DNA of 64,000 nt from Sphingoaurantiacus capsulatus (lineage in GTDB: Bacteria > Pseudomonadota > Alphaproteobacteria > Sphingomonadales > Sphingomonadaceae), in the NCBI RefSeq assembly GCF_042648405.1, contig NZ_JBHRXV010000004.1, positions 434,001 to 498,000 of the forward strand. The letters are read 5' to 3'. Position 1 is the stretch's first letter, and the number at the start of each line of letters is the position of its first letter. This document shows, piece after piece, positions 8,285-18,095 of the stretch. A model generated the notes under the pieces. That model worked only from the letters and a program-made list of their open reading frames with translations. It had not been told where the DNA came from and did no database searches. Both the position numbers and the translations under genes were made by a program.

Positions 8285-9529
8285 ATGGCCAAGCTCGATA
8301 CCCGTGAGAAGCTGGCGATTCTCGCCGATGCCGCGAAATATGATGCGTCCTGCGCCTCGTCTGGGACGACCAAACGCGATTCGGCGGGGGGCAAGGGGGG
8401 CATCGGGTCGACCGAGGGCATGGGCATCTGCCATGCCTATGCCCCGGATGGCCGCTGCATCTCGCTGCTGAAGATCCTGCTGACCAACAGCTGCATCTTC
8501 GATTGCGCCTATTGCATCAACCGCAAGTCGTCGAACGTGCGCCGCGCGCGGTTCACCGTCGATGAAGTGGTGCAGCTCACCCTCGCCTTTTATCGGCGCA
8601 ATTACATCGAGGGCCTGTTCCTCTCCTCAGGCATCATCGGCTCGTCCAACTATACGATGGAGCAGATCGTCCACGTGGCGAAGGAATTGCGCGAGACGCA
8701 CCAGTTCCGAGGCTATATCCACCTGAAGACCATCCCCGATGCCGATCCCGCGCTGATCGAGGCGGCGGGCCTCTACGCCGACCGGCTGTCGATCAACGTC
8801 GAGCTGCCGACCGAAAGCGGCCTTGCCGCTTACGCGCCCGAGAAGGATGCCGCGCGCATTCGCGGCAGCATGGGGCAACTCCGCCGCCACATCGACGACA
8901 CCGCCGACGCCAAGAAGCGCTACCGCTCCGCGCCGACCTTTGCCCCCGCCGGCCAGTCGACGCAGATGATCGTCGGTGCCGACGATGCGCGCGATAGCGA
9001 CATCGTCGGCGCCGCCAGCCAGCTCTACGACCGCTACCGCCTGCGCCGCGTCTATTATTCGGCGTTCAGCCCGATCCCCGACGCCTCGTCGAGCCTGCCG
9101 CCGTCGCGCCCGCCGCTGATGCGCGAGCATCGGCTGTATCAGGCCGACTGGCTGATGCGCTTCTACGGCTTCGCGCCGAAGGAGGTGCAGGCCGCCACCG
9201 ACGACGGCTGGCTGCCGCTCGACGTCGATCCCAAGACCGCCTGGGCGCTGAAGCACCGCGATATCTTCCCGATCGACGTCAATTTCGCGCCGCGCGAGAT
9301 GCTGCTGCGCGTGCCGGGGCTCGGGGTGAAGGCGGTCAACCGCATCGTCGCGGCGCGCCGCTGGCGGCGGCTGCGGCTGGAGGATGTTGGGCGGCTGACC
9401 GTGTCGGTCGATCGCATCCGCCCGTTCCTGATTGCCGACGGCTGGCGACCGACCCTCGTCGGCGACAAGCTCGACCTGCGGCCGACGCTGCGCGCGCCGG
9501 TGAAGCAGCTCGACCTGTTCGCGGCCTGA
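8285..9529 (+). CDS. Putative DNA modification/repair radical SAM protein (TIGR03916-like)
   Basis: A 414-residue radical SAM enzyme. The cluster motif is C-x3-C-x2-C at residues 70, 74 and 77 (SCIFDCAYC), which binds a 4Fe-4S cluster and S-adenosylmethionine. The C-terminus has a helix-hairpin-helix-like segment (LLRVPGLGVKAVNRIV), which suggests DNA binding. This architecture matches the TIGR03916 family, described as a putative DNA modification/repair protein and regularly paired with TIGR03915/UDG proteins, as here, where that gene follows after 36 bases. Exact chemistry is unknown; a spore-photoproduct-lyase-like repair reaction is one possibility. Confidence 0.9.
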   Translation: MAKLDTREKLAILADAAKYDASCASSGTTKRDSAGGKGGIGSTEGMGICHAYAPDGRCISLLKILLTNSCIFDCAYCINRKSSNVRRARFTVDEVVQLTLAFYRRNYIEGLFLSSGIIGSSNYTMEQIVHVAKELRETHQFRGYIHLKTIPDADPALIEAAGLYADRLSINVELPTESGLAAYAPEKDAARIRGSMGQLRRHIDDTADAKKRYRSAPTFAPAGQSTQMIVGADDARDSDIVGAASQLYDRYRLRRVYYSAFSPIPDASSSLPPSRPPLMREHRLYQADWLMRFYGFAPKEVQAATDDGWLPLDVDPKTAWALKHRDIFPIDVNFAPREMLLRVPGLGVKAVNRIVAARRWRRLRLEDVGRLTVSVDRIRPFLIADGWRPTLVGDKLDLRPTLRAPVKQLDLFAA

Positions 9530-9565
9530 GCCGGAGCCGCGACGCCCGCCCCGCGTTGACCGCCA

Positions 9566-10957
9566 ATGCCTGTCGTCCTCCTCGACCACGACGCCGACTT
9601 CGACGGTTGGCGTGCCGCCGCCCGCGCGCTGCTCGCCGCCGAAATCCCGTCGGACAAAATCATCTGGCAGGTGGCGGGCGGTCAGGCCGACCTGCTCGCC
9701 GAGGTGCCGACGCCGCTGCCCCAAGCCACCGCCAGCTTCTCGGTGCCGCGCCGCTTCGTCGAGCTGGCGGAAAGCGTTATCTGCCACCGCGATCCGGCGC
9801 GCTTCGCGCTACTCTATCAGGCGCTGCGGCGGCTGCGCGGATCGCCGAAGCTGTTCGAGGACAGCGCCGATCCGCTGGTCCACCGGCTGGAGGCGATGGC
9901 GAAGTCGGTTGGCCGCGACATTCACAAGATGCGCGCCTTCGTGCGTTTCCGTGAGATCGAGGAGGACAGCGGCACCCGCTTCGTCGCCTGGTTCGAGCCC
10001 GAGCATCATATCGTCCGCCGCAACGCCGGCTTCTTCACCCGGCGCTTCGCCAGCATGCGCTGGTCGATCCTGACTCCCGAGCTCTGCGTCCACTGGGACG
10101 GCGACGTGCTCGACTTCACCCCCGGCGCCACCCGCGCCGACGCGCCCGGCGGCGATCCGCTCGAGGAGACGTGGCGCACCTACTACGCCTCGATCTTCAA
10201 TCCGGCGCGCCTGAAAGTGAAGGCGATGACCAAGGAGATGCCGAAGAAATACTGGCGCAACATGCCCGAGACCGCGCTGGTGCCGTCGCTGATCGCGGCG
10301 GCGGGTACCCGCACCACGGCGATGATCGCACAAGCTGCGCTGCCGGTGGCGGATGAGCGCTACGACAGCCTCGCTGCCGTTCGTGCCGCCGCCAATCACT
10401 GCACCCGCTGCCCGCTCTACAAGGACGCGACGCAGATGGTGTTCGGCGAAGGGCCGGCGGACGCGAAGCTGATGTTCGTCGGTGAGCAGCCGGGTGATCA
10501 GGAGGACCTCGCCGGGCGGCCCTTCGTCGGCCCGGCGGGACAGAAATTCAACGAAGCGCTCGCCGACGCCGGGATCGACCGCGACGACGCCTACGTCACC
10601 AATGCGGTGAAGCATTTCAAGTTCGAGCCGCGCGGCAAGCGCCGGCTGCACAAGAGCCCCAACGCCGGCGAGATCGACGCCTGCCGCTTCTGGGTCGATC
10701 ATGAGCGGTCACTGGTAAAGCCCCGCCTCGTCGTCGCGCTCGGCGCCACCGCCGCCCGCTCGCTGCTCGGCAAGGCGACGACCATCTCAAGCGTCCGCGG
10801 CGCGCCGATCGACCTTGCGGATGGGTCGGAAGCCTGGGTGACGATCCATCCGAGCTTTCTGCTGCGGCAGCAGGATGAAGCGAGCGAACAAGTGGAATAT
10901 GCCCGCTTCGTCGACGACCTGCGCAACATCAAGAGCCGGCTGGCAGCGCTCGCTTAA
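9566..10957 (+). CDS. TIGR03915-UdgX fusion (uracil-DNA glycosylase superfamily)
   Basis: A 463-residue two-part protein. The first ~250 residues match the TIGR03915 family of DNA-metabolism proteins that accompany the radical SAM protein encoded just upstream. The last ~190 residues are a family-4-like uracil-DNA glycosylase with NHCTRCPLYKDATQ (Cys ligands of a 4Fe-4S cluster), motif A GEQPGDQEDLAGRPFVGPAG, and the inserted loop GKRRLHKSP (around residues 355-363). That Lys/Arg-rich loop with His defines UdgX, which forms a covalent bond to uracil-excised DNA through the His. The protein therefore probably binds damaged or uracil-containing DNA. Confidence 0.9.
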   Translation: MPVVLLDHDADFDGWRAAARALLAAEIPSDKIIWQVAGGQADLLAEVPTPLPQATASFSVPRRFVELAESVICHRDPARFALLYQALRRLRGSPKLFEDSADPLVHRLEAMAKSVGRDIHKMRAFVRFREIEEDSGTRFVAWFEPEHHIVRRNAGFFTRRFASMRWSILTPELCVHWDGDVLDFTPGATRADAPGGDPLEETWRTYYASIFNPARLKVKAMTKEMPKKYWRNMPETALVPSLIAAAGTRTTAMIAQAALPVADERYDSLAAVRAAANHCTRCPLYKDATQMVFGEGPADAKLMFVGEQPGDQEDLAGRPFVGPAGQKFNEALADAGIDRDDAYVTNAVKHFKFEPRGKRRLHKSPNAGEIDACRFWVDHERSLVKPRLVVALGATAARSLLGKATTISSVRGAPIDLADGSEAWVTIHPSFLLRQQDEASEQVEYARFVDDLRNIKSRLAALA

Positions 10958-11063
10958 GCTTTCGGCAAAGATTCTGCCTGAAATTTAGACACGCATTTCG
11001 TTGTGCCTGCGAAATGGGCAACAATCATGCGCAAACATGCTGCACCGCAGCGTGACTCGTGCT

Positions 11064-11079
11064 TGGCACGGCTTCTGCA
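11064..11079 (+). promoter_or_regulatory. Sigma-54 (RpoN) -24/-12 promoter of glnK-amtB
   Basis: TGGCACGGCTTCTGCA has the invariant GG (11065-11066) and GC (11077-11078) separated by exactly ten bases, matching the RpoN consensus TGGCACG-N4-TTGCA at nearly all positions. It lies 35 bases before the glnK ATG. Nitrogen-starvation control of glnK-amtB by NtrC and RpoN is well known in Proteobacteria; an NtrC site upstream was not identified by eye. Confidence 0.85.
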
Positions 11080-11113
11080 CCGTGTCCCCGGCTGAAGGCA
11101 GGGAGCAGCGGGG

Positions 11114-11452
11114 ATGAAACTCATCATTGCGATCATCAAGCCCTTCAAGCTCGACGAGGTCCGTGAGGCCGTCGCCGGGTTGGGGGTGCAGGGAATGACG
11201 GTATCCGAAGTGAAGGGCTTCGGACGCCAGAAGGGCCAGACGGAAATCTACCGGGGGGCCGAATACACCACCAACATGGTGCCGAAGATCAAGCTCGAGA
11301 TCGCGGCGGCCGACGACCTCGCCCCGCGCGTGGTCGAGGCCGTGCAGCAAGCCGCCCACACGGGCAGCATCGGCGACGGCAAGATCTTCGTGCTCGATCT
11401 CGGTCAGGCCGTGCGCATCCGCACCGGCGAAACCAACGACATCGCGCTCTAA
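11114..11452 (+). CDS. glnK: P-II nitrogen regulatory protein GlnK
   Basis: A 112-residue P-II protein of exactly the family length. It has MKLIIAIIKPFKLDEV at the N-terminus, the T-loop with the uridylylation site Tyr51 (RGAEY) and the C-terminal GDGKIFVLDLGQAVRIRTGE nucleotide-binding region. It senses ATP/ADP and 2-oxoglutarate and, in its unmodified form, docks into the AmtB pore to block ammonium uptake. The ATG follows a GGGAG-type ribosome-binding site. It is 13 bases before amtB and behind a sigma-54 promoter, the standard glnK-amtB operon. Confidence 0.97.
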   Translation: MKLIIAIIKPFKLDEVREAVAGLGVQGMTVSEVKGFGRQKGQTEIYRGAEYTTNMVPKIKLEIAAADDLAPRVVEAVQQAAHTGSIGDGKIFVLDLGQAVRIRTGETNDIAL

Positions 11453-11465
11453 GGGGGTTCGAGGG

Positions 11466-12836
<1,371 letters not shown>

Positions 12837-12864
12837 ATCTCAATTCCTCCCCAAGGAAACACAC

Positions 12865-12897
12865 TGGCCGGGACGGCGACGTCCCGGCCATTTTCTT
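12865..12897 (+). terminator. Rho-independent terminator after glnK-amtB
   Basis: A perfect 10-bp stem (TGGCCGGGAC pairing with GTCCCGGCCA) with a six-base loop is followed by TTTTCTT. It lies 28 bases after the amtB stop and ends just before the convergent acetyltransferase gene. Confidence 0.9.
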
Positions 12898-12903
12898 GTC
12901 GGG

Positions 12904-13350
12904 TCAGGAAAGCGCGCGGCGCTGCGTCACCACCGGCCGGCCCGCGCTGTCGACCTCGAAGCCGGCGACATGAAAGCCGCTCTGCAGATTGAGGACGATC
13001 ATCGCATTGTTGCTGGCGCGCGTTCGGGTCTCGACGGCGGCATAGCCTTGCGTTCGCGCCCAGTCGTGCTGCGCCGCCATCAGCCGCGCCGCGATGCCCT
13101 GCCGCCGCGCATCCGGATGCACGCCGCCGAGCCAACTGTAGAAGAGGTCGGGCGCGCGCCGGTAGCCGAGCTTGAAGCCGACCAGCCGCCCGCCGTCGTC
13201 ACGCGCCAACGTCGCCGCCGGCGCGTCGAGATCGGCGAGACGGCCGAGCAGGTAGGCGGGGTCGAAGCTGTCGAACGCCGCTTCGCAAAGCGCCAGTAGC
13301 TCAGGGCCGAGCGCAACAACGCCCGCGCCGGTGATCGTTTCGACGTTCAC
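12904..13350 (-). CDS. GNAT-family N-acetyltransferase
   Basis: A 148-residue protein of the GNAT acetyl-CoA-dependent acyltransferase superfamily. The core is visible as a strand FKLGYRRAPDLFYSWLGGVHPDARRQGIAARLM, where the RRQGIA segment is the acetyl-CoA pyrophosphate-binding loop (motif A), followed by NAMIVLNLQSGFHVAGFEV (motif B region). Substrate is unknown. The start is a GTG at 13350 that overlaps the stop of the upstream MOSC gene by four bases (GTGA), so the two are translationally coupled. Confidence 0.85.
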   Translation of the reverse strand: MNVETITGAGVVALGPELLALCEAAFDSFDPAYLLGRLADLDAPAATLARDDGGRLVGFKLGYRRAPDLFYSWLGGVHPDARRQGIAARLMAAQHDWARTQGYAAVETRTRASNNAMIVLNLQSGFHVAGFEVDSAGRPVVTQRRALS

Positions 13351-14099
13351 CGTGCCAACTCGCTGGTGATCGCGACCGGCGCGGCGGCCTCGTCGACCAG
13401 ATAGACCTCGTCGCCGATGCGCACCGGCCCCTGCCGCAGCACCGAGGCATATTCGCCGACCTCATTGCCGAACTGGCGCGCCACCGTGCGCATGACGCTG
13501 GCGTCGCGCCCGGCGGTGTCGGGATCGATGGTGATCATCGCGCAGCGCTCGATCGGCCGCACCACCGCCAGCCGCGCGCCGTCGAGGCCGAACTCGATGC
13601 TCCGGCCCCGCCATTCGATGTCACGCTCGGCGCTGTCGATGACGATGTTGATGCGGAAGCGGCGCGGATCGAGCGACGCGCCATGCGCGGCATCGATGAC
13701 AGCGAGCGTGGCACGCGTCACCAGCGACACCGGCATCGAATCATAGGTGCCGCGCGACAACTGGATCAGTTGGACGGGGCCGCCTGCCGCCGCAGCCAGT
13801 TCCTTGGCCAACGCCGGATCGCCGACGCCGAGACGCCGCCCGTCGGGTGTCGCCACCTCGACCGGCAAGCCGGCCGAACCGTAGTCGCCCGCGCTCGCCG
13901 CCCTATAGCGCAGCAGCGCTGAATGATCGCGGCCGGTGAACCAGGGGAAGCGGCGCAGGCTGTCGGCTTTCACGAAGCCATATTCGCGGTCGCCGCGCAG
14001 GCCCGACCAGCGCACCTCGGCCTCGGCCAGTTCCTCGCCGGCCATCGATTTCACCGGAAAGCGGTTGAGTTCGGCGACCACGCCGATCAGTCGTCGCAC
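13347..14099 (-). CDS. MOSC domain-containing protein
   Basis: A 250-residue protein with an N-terminal MOSC beta-barrel segment (ELNRFPVKSMAGEELAEAEV, then GLRGDREYGFV) and the C-terminal MOSC core (DPRRFRINIVID, FGLDGARLAVVRPIERCAMI, and later FGNEVGEYASV). The conserved Cys in ERCAMITIDP is the position that receives sulfur or binds molybdenum cofactor in related proteins such as mARC and the MoCo sulfurase C-terminus. A role in reduction of N-hydroxylated compounds or in cofactor sulfur transfer is plausible. The start codon appears to be GTG. Confidence 0.85.
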   Translation of the reverse strand: MRRLIGVVAELNRFPVKSMAGEELAEAEVRWSGLRGDREYGFVKADSLRRFPWFTGRDHSALLRYRAASAGDYGSAGLPVEVATPDGRRLGVGDPALAKELAAAAGGPVQLIQLSRGTYDSMPVSLVTRATLAVIDAAHGASLDPRRFRINIVIDSAERDIEWRGRSIEFGLDGARLAVVRPIERCAMITIDPDTAGRDASVMRTVARQFGNEVGEYASVLRQGPVRIGDEVYLVDEAAAPVAITSELAR

Positions 14100-14135
14100 C
14101 TTCGCACACCCCCGAAACGCGATACCGCCGCGCTT

Positions 14136-15035
14136 TTACTCCGCTGGCTGGGCCCTTGTCGCCTCCCAACGTGCCTTGATCGCCTCGGCAGTGTCGCGGC
14201 TGCCGTCGGGGCTCCAGCCCGGCGGGCCGGCGACATAGAACCAGCGCTCGCGCCAGCTTTTTGCGCCAGCGACGTCGCGGGCGATGCCGACCCATTCATG
14301 GATCGCCGCCCAGAAGATGTTGAAACTGCCGAGGTTCTTGACGATGCCGTAGCGGGGGCGTTCCTCGTCATGCTCGGGCTCGAAGGTGCCGAACAGCTTG
14401 TCCCAGACAATGAACACGCCGGCATAGTTGCGATCGAGATAGCGCGGGTTGGTGGCGTGGTGGACACGATGGTGCGACGGCGTGTTCATCACCGCCTCAA
14501 CCCAGCGCGGCATCCGCCCGACCGTCTCGGTGTGGATCCAGAACTGGTAGATGAGGTTGAGGCCGGCGCAGAAGAACACCATCGCCGGGTGGAAGCCGAT
14601 CAGGAACAATGGCAGCCGGAACACCCACACCGCTGACAGGAAGCCGGTCCAGGTCTGACGCAGCGCCGTCGACAGATTATAATGCTGGCTCGAATGGTGG
14701 ATGACATGGCTCGCCCAGCCCCAGCGCACCCGGTGCATGAACCAGTGGGTGAAGAAATAGGCGAGGTCGTCGAGGATGAAGCACAAGGGCCACGCCCACC
14801 ACACCCAGCCGATGTCGAACAGCCGGTGCTCGTACATCCAGAAGGCCATCAGGATGACGAGGCCGCCGGTGAGCGCGCCGGCGATGGTGCTGCCGGTGCC
14901 GAGCAGCAGCGAGGACATGGTGTCGCGCTGCTCGTAGGCGCCGCGGTTCTTCCAGCGGATGAACAGGATTTCCGCGATCACCAGCACCACGAACGCCGGC
15001 ACCGCCCATTGGACCGGATTGATCAGGTCAGGCAT
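14136..15035 (-). CDS. Sterol desaturase / fatty acid hydroxylase family membrane enzyme
   Basis: A 299-residue integral membrane di-iron enzyme. The histidine clusters that hold the metal are all present: HWFMHRV (HxxxH), HVIHHSSQHYN (HxxHH) and the C-terminal HHRVHHATNPRYLDRNYAG. Family members hydroxylate or desaturate lipids, fatty acids, carotenoids or sterol-like compounds using O2. In bacteria the substrate is usually a membrane lipid, but it cannot be set here. The last bases of the following gene's reading frame overlap its start by eight bases on the same strand. Confidence 0.9.
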   Translation of the reverse strand: MPDLINPVQWAVPAFVVLVIAEILFIRWKNRGAYEQRDTMSSLLLGTGSTIAGALTGGLVILMAFWMYEHRLFDIGWVWWAWPLCFILDDLAYFFTHWFMHRVRWGWASHVIHHSSQHYNLSTALRQTWTGFLSAVWVFRLPLFLIGFHPAMVFFCAGLNLIYQFWIHTETVGRMPRWVEAVMNTPSHHRVHHATNPRYLDRNYAGVFIVWDKLFGTFEPEHDEERPRYGIVKNLGSFNIFWAAIHEWVGIARDVAGAKSWRERWFYVAGPPGWSPDGSRDTAEAIKARWEATRAQPAE

Positions 15036-15420
15036 CGCCTCTGAGTTTCCTTCCCCAAGCCAGCGCCGCTTCGGTTCCGAGTGTCAGCGTCGTCGGCCCG
15101 AACATGGTCTCGCCGGCCGGGATGATCAATGCCTCGCCGTCGGCGCGCGCCGGCAGCGGCAGGCCGAGCAGCCGCGCCACCCATTTGTCGCCATGCGCGC
15201 GGAGCAGCACGACCTCACCCGCGCTGCCCGCGACCAGCGCACCGCGATTGTCGCGGTCGATCACCACCTCGTCGAAACGGTGGCCGATATAGGTGTCGCC
15301 GGCGATGCGGCGTGCGGTGGCGGCGTCGAGCTTAGCGCCGCGGCCGAGGCCCAGGCGGCCGACCAGCCACGATACCAGCAGCACCGCGGCGATCGATCCG
15401 CCGAGGCTGACGAGGGTCAT
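15028..15420 (-). CDS. Hypothetical membrane-anchored protein
   Basis: A 130-residue protein with a single N-terminal hydrophobic segment (LGGSIAAVLLVSWLVGRLGLG), then a soluble domain rich in beta-type sequence (RFDEVVIDRDNRGALVAGSAGEVVLLRAHGDKWVARLL). No known family is recognised. It sits between the sterol-desaturase-type gene and the TIGR01244 phosphatase gene, overlapping both (8 and 4 bases), so the three are very likely one transcript. Confidence 0.65.
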   Translation of the reverse strand: MTLVSLGGSIAAVLLVSWLVGRLGLGRGAKLDAATARRIAGDTYIGHRFDEVVIDRDNRGALVAGSAGEVVLLRAHGDKWVARLLGLPLPARADGEALIIPAGETMFGPTTLTLGTEAALAWGRKLRGDA

Positions 15421-15845
15421 CTGGCGGCGGCCGAAAGCTGGCGCAGCGCGGGCGTCAGCCCGCTGATGTCATAGCCGGCGGCACCCGCCTGCTCGATCAG
15501 CGCGTCGGGATCGCCGCCCTGCATCGCCGAGGCGAGCGCCCAGAGGTTGGTCGAGCGCGTGCCCGAGCGGCAGAAGGCGAGCACCGGCCCGCCGGCATCG
15601 GCGAGCGCCGCCGCCATCGCCTCGACCTGCGGCACCGAGAAGCCGCCGGCGGCGGGAATCGCGACATAGTCGAGGCCGGCGTCGGCCGCGGCCTGCGCGA
15701 TGACATCGCCCGCCGGCTGGTCGGGCGCCTCGCCATCGGGGCGATTGTTGACGATGCGGGTGAACCCTTGCGCCTTCGCTTCGGCGATCTCGGCCGGGCC
15801 GATCTGGCCGGCCACCGACAGGCTATCGTTGATGCGGATGAACAT
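15417..15845 (-). CDS. TIGR01244/DUF442-family protein (putative phosphatase-like sulfurtransferase)
   Basis: A 142-residue protein of the dual-specificity-phosphatase-like DUF442 family. The start FIRINDSLSVAGQIGPAEIAEA and the active-site loop LAFCRSGTRSTNLW, a Cys-x5-Arg P-loop, are both family hallmarks. In other bacteria the same domain is fused to beta-lactamase-like Blh persulfide dioxygenase and is linked to sulfide metabolism, so a role in sulfur handling is possible. It lies three bases downstream of methylmalonyl-CoA mutase and overlaps the next gene by four bases. Confidence 0.85.
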   Translation of the reverse strand: MFIRINDSLSVAGQIGPAEIAEAKAQGFTRIVNNRPDGEAPDQPAGDVIAQAAADAGLDYVAIPAAGGFSVPQVEAMAAALADAGGPVLAFCRSGTRSTNLWALASAMQGGDPDALIEQAGAAGYDISGLTPALRQLSAAAR

Positions 15846-15848
15846 GGC

Positions 15849-17993
15849 TTACTCCGCCGCCTCGTCGATGCCCTCGGGCGGCATGTTGTGCCCCAGAAGG
15901 CGCAGGATGTCCGCTGCCGAGCTGACGATGTTGGTGCCGGGGCCGAAGATGCCGACGGTGCCGGCGTTGCGCAGGAAGTCATAGTCCTGCGGCGGGATCA
16001 CGCCGCCCGCGACCACGCGGATGTCGCCGCGGCCCAGTTCCTTCAGTTGCTGGATCAGTTCCGGGACCAGCGTCTTGTGGCCGGCGGCGAGGCTCGAGGC
16101 GCCGACGACGTCGACGTCGAGCTGGATGGCGAGCGCCGCCGTCTCCTCGGGCTTCTGGAACAGCGGCCCGACGGTGACCTCGAAGCCGAGATCGGCGAAG
16201 GCGGTGCCGACCACCTTGGCGCCGCGGTCGTGGCCGTCCTGCCCCATCTTGGCGATCAGCACGCGCGGGCGGCGGCCCTTGCGGCGCTCGAACGCCTCGA
16301 TGCCCTCGACGACGCGCGCGAAGCCGGGATCGCCGCCATAGGCCTGGCCGTAGACGCCGGTGACGAGCTTCACCACTGCGGCGTGGCGGCCGAACACATC
16401 CTCCATCGCCTGGCTGATTTCGCCGAGCGTGCAGCGCGCCCGCGCCGCCTCGACCGCCATCGCCAGCAGATTGGCGTCGCCGCGCGCGCCGTTGCGCAGA
16501 TTGTCGAGCGCGGCCTGCGCCTTCGCCTCATCGCGGTTGGCGCGGGTCTTGGCGAGGCGGGCGATCTGCCCCTCGCGGACCTTGGCGTTGTCGATGTCGA
16601 GCGTCTCGATCGGCGTCTCGACCGCCGGCTTGTACTTGTTGACGCCGACGACGACTTCCTCGCCGCGGTCGACGCGCGACTGCTTGGCCGCCGACGCCTT
16701 CTCGATCTCCGCCTTGGGAAAGCCGAGCTCGACGGCGCGGGTCATGCCGCCCATCGCCTCCATTTCGGCGATCAGCCCCCAGGCCTTGTCCTCGAGCTCG
16801 CGGGTCAGCGCCTCGACATAGTAGGAGCCGCCCAGCGGATCGACGACCTTGGTCATCCCCGTCTCTTCCTGAAGGATGAGCTGGGTGTTGCGGGCGATGC
16901 GCGCCGAGAAATCGGTCGGCAGCGCGATCGCCTCGTCCAAGGCGTTGGTGTGGAGCGACTGGGTGCCGCCGAGGCCTGCCGCCATCGCCTCGATCGTGGT
17001 GCGGATGACGTTGTTGTAGGCGTCCTTTTCGGTCAGCGACACGCCCGACGTCTGGCAGTGGGTGCGCAGCATCATCGAGCGCGGATCCTTGGCGCCGAAG
17101 TCCTTCATGATCCGCGCCCAGAGGCCGCGCGCGGCGCGCAGCTTCGCCACTTCCATGAAGAAGTTCATGCCGATCGCGAAGAAGAAGGAGAGGCGGCCGG
17201 CGAAGGCGTCGATATCGAGGCCCTTCGCCATCGCGGCGCGGACATATTCCATGCCGTCGGCCAGCGTGAACGCCAGCTCCTGCACCTGCGTCGCTCCGGC
17301 TTCCTGGATGTGGTAGCCCGAGATCGAGATCGAGTTGAACTTCGGCATGTTCGTCGCCGTGTACTCGATGATGTCGGCGATGATCCGCATCGATGGCGTC
17401 GGCGGATAGATATAGGTGTTGCGGACCATGAACTCCTTCAGGATGTCGTTCTGAATGGTCCCTTCGAGCTTGTCCTGCGAAACGCCCTGCTCCTCGGCGG
17501 CGACGATGTAGAAGGCAAGGCACGGCAGCACCGCGCCGTTCATCGTCATGCTGACCGACATCTCGCCCAGCGGGATGCCGTCGAACAGGATCTGCATGTC
17601 CTCGAGCGTGTCGATCGCAACGCCGGCCTTGCCGACATCGCCGGTGACGCGCGGATGGTCGCTGTCATAGCCGCGGTGCGTCGCCAGGTCGAAGGCGACC
17701 GACAGGCCCTTCTGACCCGCCTTCAGATTGCGGTGGTAGAAGGCGTTCGATTCCTCGGCAGTCGAGAAGCCGGCGTACTGGCGCACCGTCCACGGACGGC
17801 CGGCGTACATCGTCGCCTTCACGCCGCGGGTGAACGGGAAGAAGCCGGGGAGGCCCGGATCGATCTCGCTGGTGTCCTCGGCGGTGTAGAGCGGCTTGAT
17901 CGCGATGCCTTCGGGCGTCTGCCACGTCAGGTCGGCGCCCTTCACTTCCTTGGCGGCGAGCGCCTGCCAGTCGGCGGTGGTCTTCTCGGTCAT
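15849..17993 (-). CDS. scpA: Methylmalonyl-CoA mutase (single-chain, adenosylcobalamin-dependent)
   Basis: A 714-residue enzyme that interconverts succinyl-CoA and methylmalonyl-CoA, needed for propionyl-CoA metabolism. The N-terminal TIM-barrel CoA-binding part shows RPWTVRQYAGFSTAEESN and AFDLATHRGYDSDHPRV. The C-terminal cobalamin-binding domain carries KMGQDGHDRGAKVV (around residue 580), where the His in DGHDRG ligates cobalt, plus VVGASSLAAGHK. Length and full domain set match the large homodimeric form, so no small subunit gene is needed. The ATG at 17993 follows a GGAGAGG ribosome-binding site, with a perfect hairpin directly upstream in the leader. Confidence 0.96.
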   Translation of the reverse strand: MTEKTTADWQALAAKEVKGADLTWQTPEGIAIKPLYTAEDTSEIDPGLPGFFPFTRGVKATMYAGRPWTVRQYAGFSTAEESNAFYHRNLKAGQKGLSVAFDLATHRGYDSDHPRVTGDVGKAGVAIDTLEDMQILFDGIPLGEMSVSMTMNGAVLPCLAFYIVAAEEQGVSQDKLEGTIQNDILKEFMVRNTYIYPPTPSMRIIADIIEYTATNMPKFNSISISGYHIQEAGATQVQELAFTLADGMEYVRAAMAKGLDIDAFAGRLSFFFAIGMNFFMEVAKLRAARGLWARIMKDFGAKDPRSMMLRTHCQTSGVSLTEKDAYNNVIRTTIEAMAAGLGGTQSLHTNALDEAIALPTDFSARIARNTQLILQEETGMTKVVDPLGGSYYVEALTRELEDKAWGLIAEMEAMGGMTRAVELGFPKAEIEKASAAKQSRVDRGEEVVVGVNKYKPAVETPIETLDIDNAKVREGQIARLAKTRANRDEAKAQAALDNLRNGARGDANLLAMAVEAARARCTLGEISQAMEDVFGRHAAVVKLVTGVYGQAYGGDPGFARVVEGIEAFERRKGRRPRVLIAKMGQDGHDRGAKVVGTAFADLGFEVTVGPLFQKPEETAALAIQLDVDVVGASSLAAGHKTLVPELIQQLKELGRGDIRVVAGGVIPPQDYDFLRNAGTVGIFGPGTNIVSSAADILRLLGHNMPPEGIDEAAE

Positions 17994-18008
17994 CGCAACC
18001 CTCTCCTC

Positions 18009-18031
18009 ACGCGCCTTTCCGTAAGGCGCGT
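18009..18031 (-). promoter_or_regulatory. Leader hairpin before methylmalonyl-CoA mutase
   Basis: ACGCGCCTT and AAGGCGCGT form a perfect 9-bp stem with a five-base loop, ending 16 bases before the mutase ATG and next to its ribosome-binding site. There is no T-run, so it is not a convincing terminator. It could affect mRNA stability or translation. The structure is too small to be a cobalamin riboswitch. Confidence 0.35.
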
Positions 18032-18095
18032 CGCCCTCGCGTCAAGTCAAAGGCGGCGGGCCGCTCCGCCAACCACGCAATAGTCACGGGGCGAA

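Noticed and set aside
18009..18031. Cobalamin riboswitch ahead of methylmalonyl-CoA mutase
   Set aside because: The leader lacks the conserved B12-box and the needed ~200-base fold; only a simple hairpin is present.
15768..18083. Long open frame on the plus strand through methylmalonyl-CoA mutase
   Set aside because: It is a GC-rich antisense shadow: Arg/Asp/Leu-rich, without a domain or ribosome-binding site, while the minus strand gives an unmistakable mutase.
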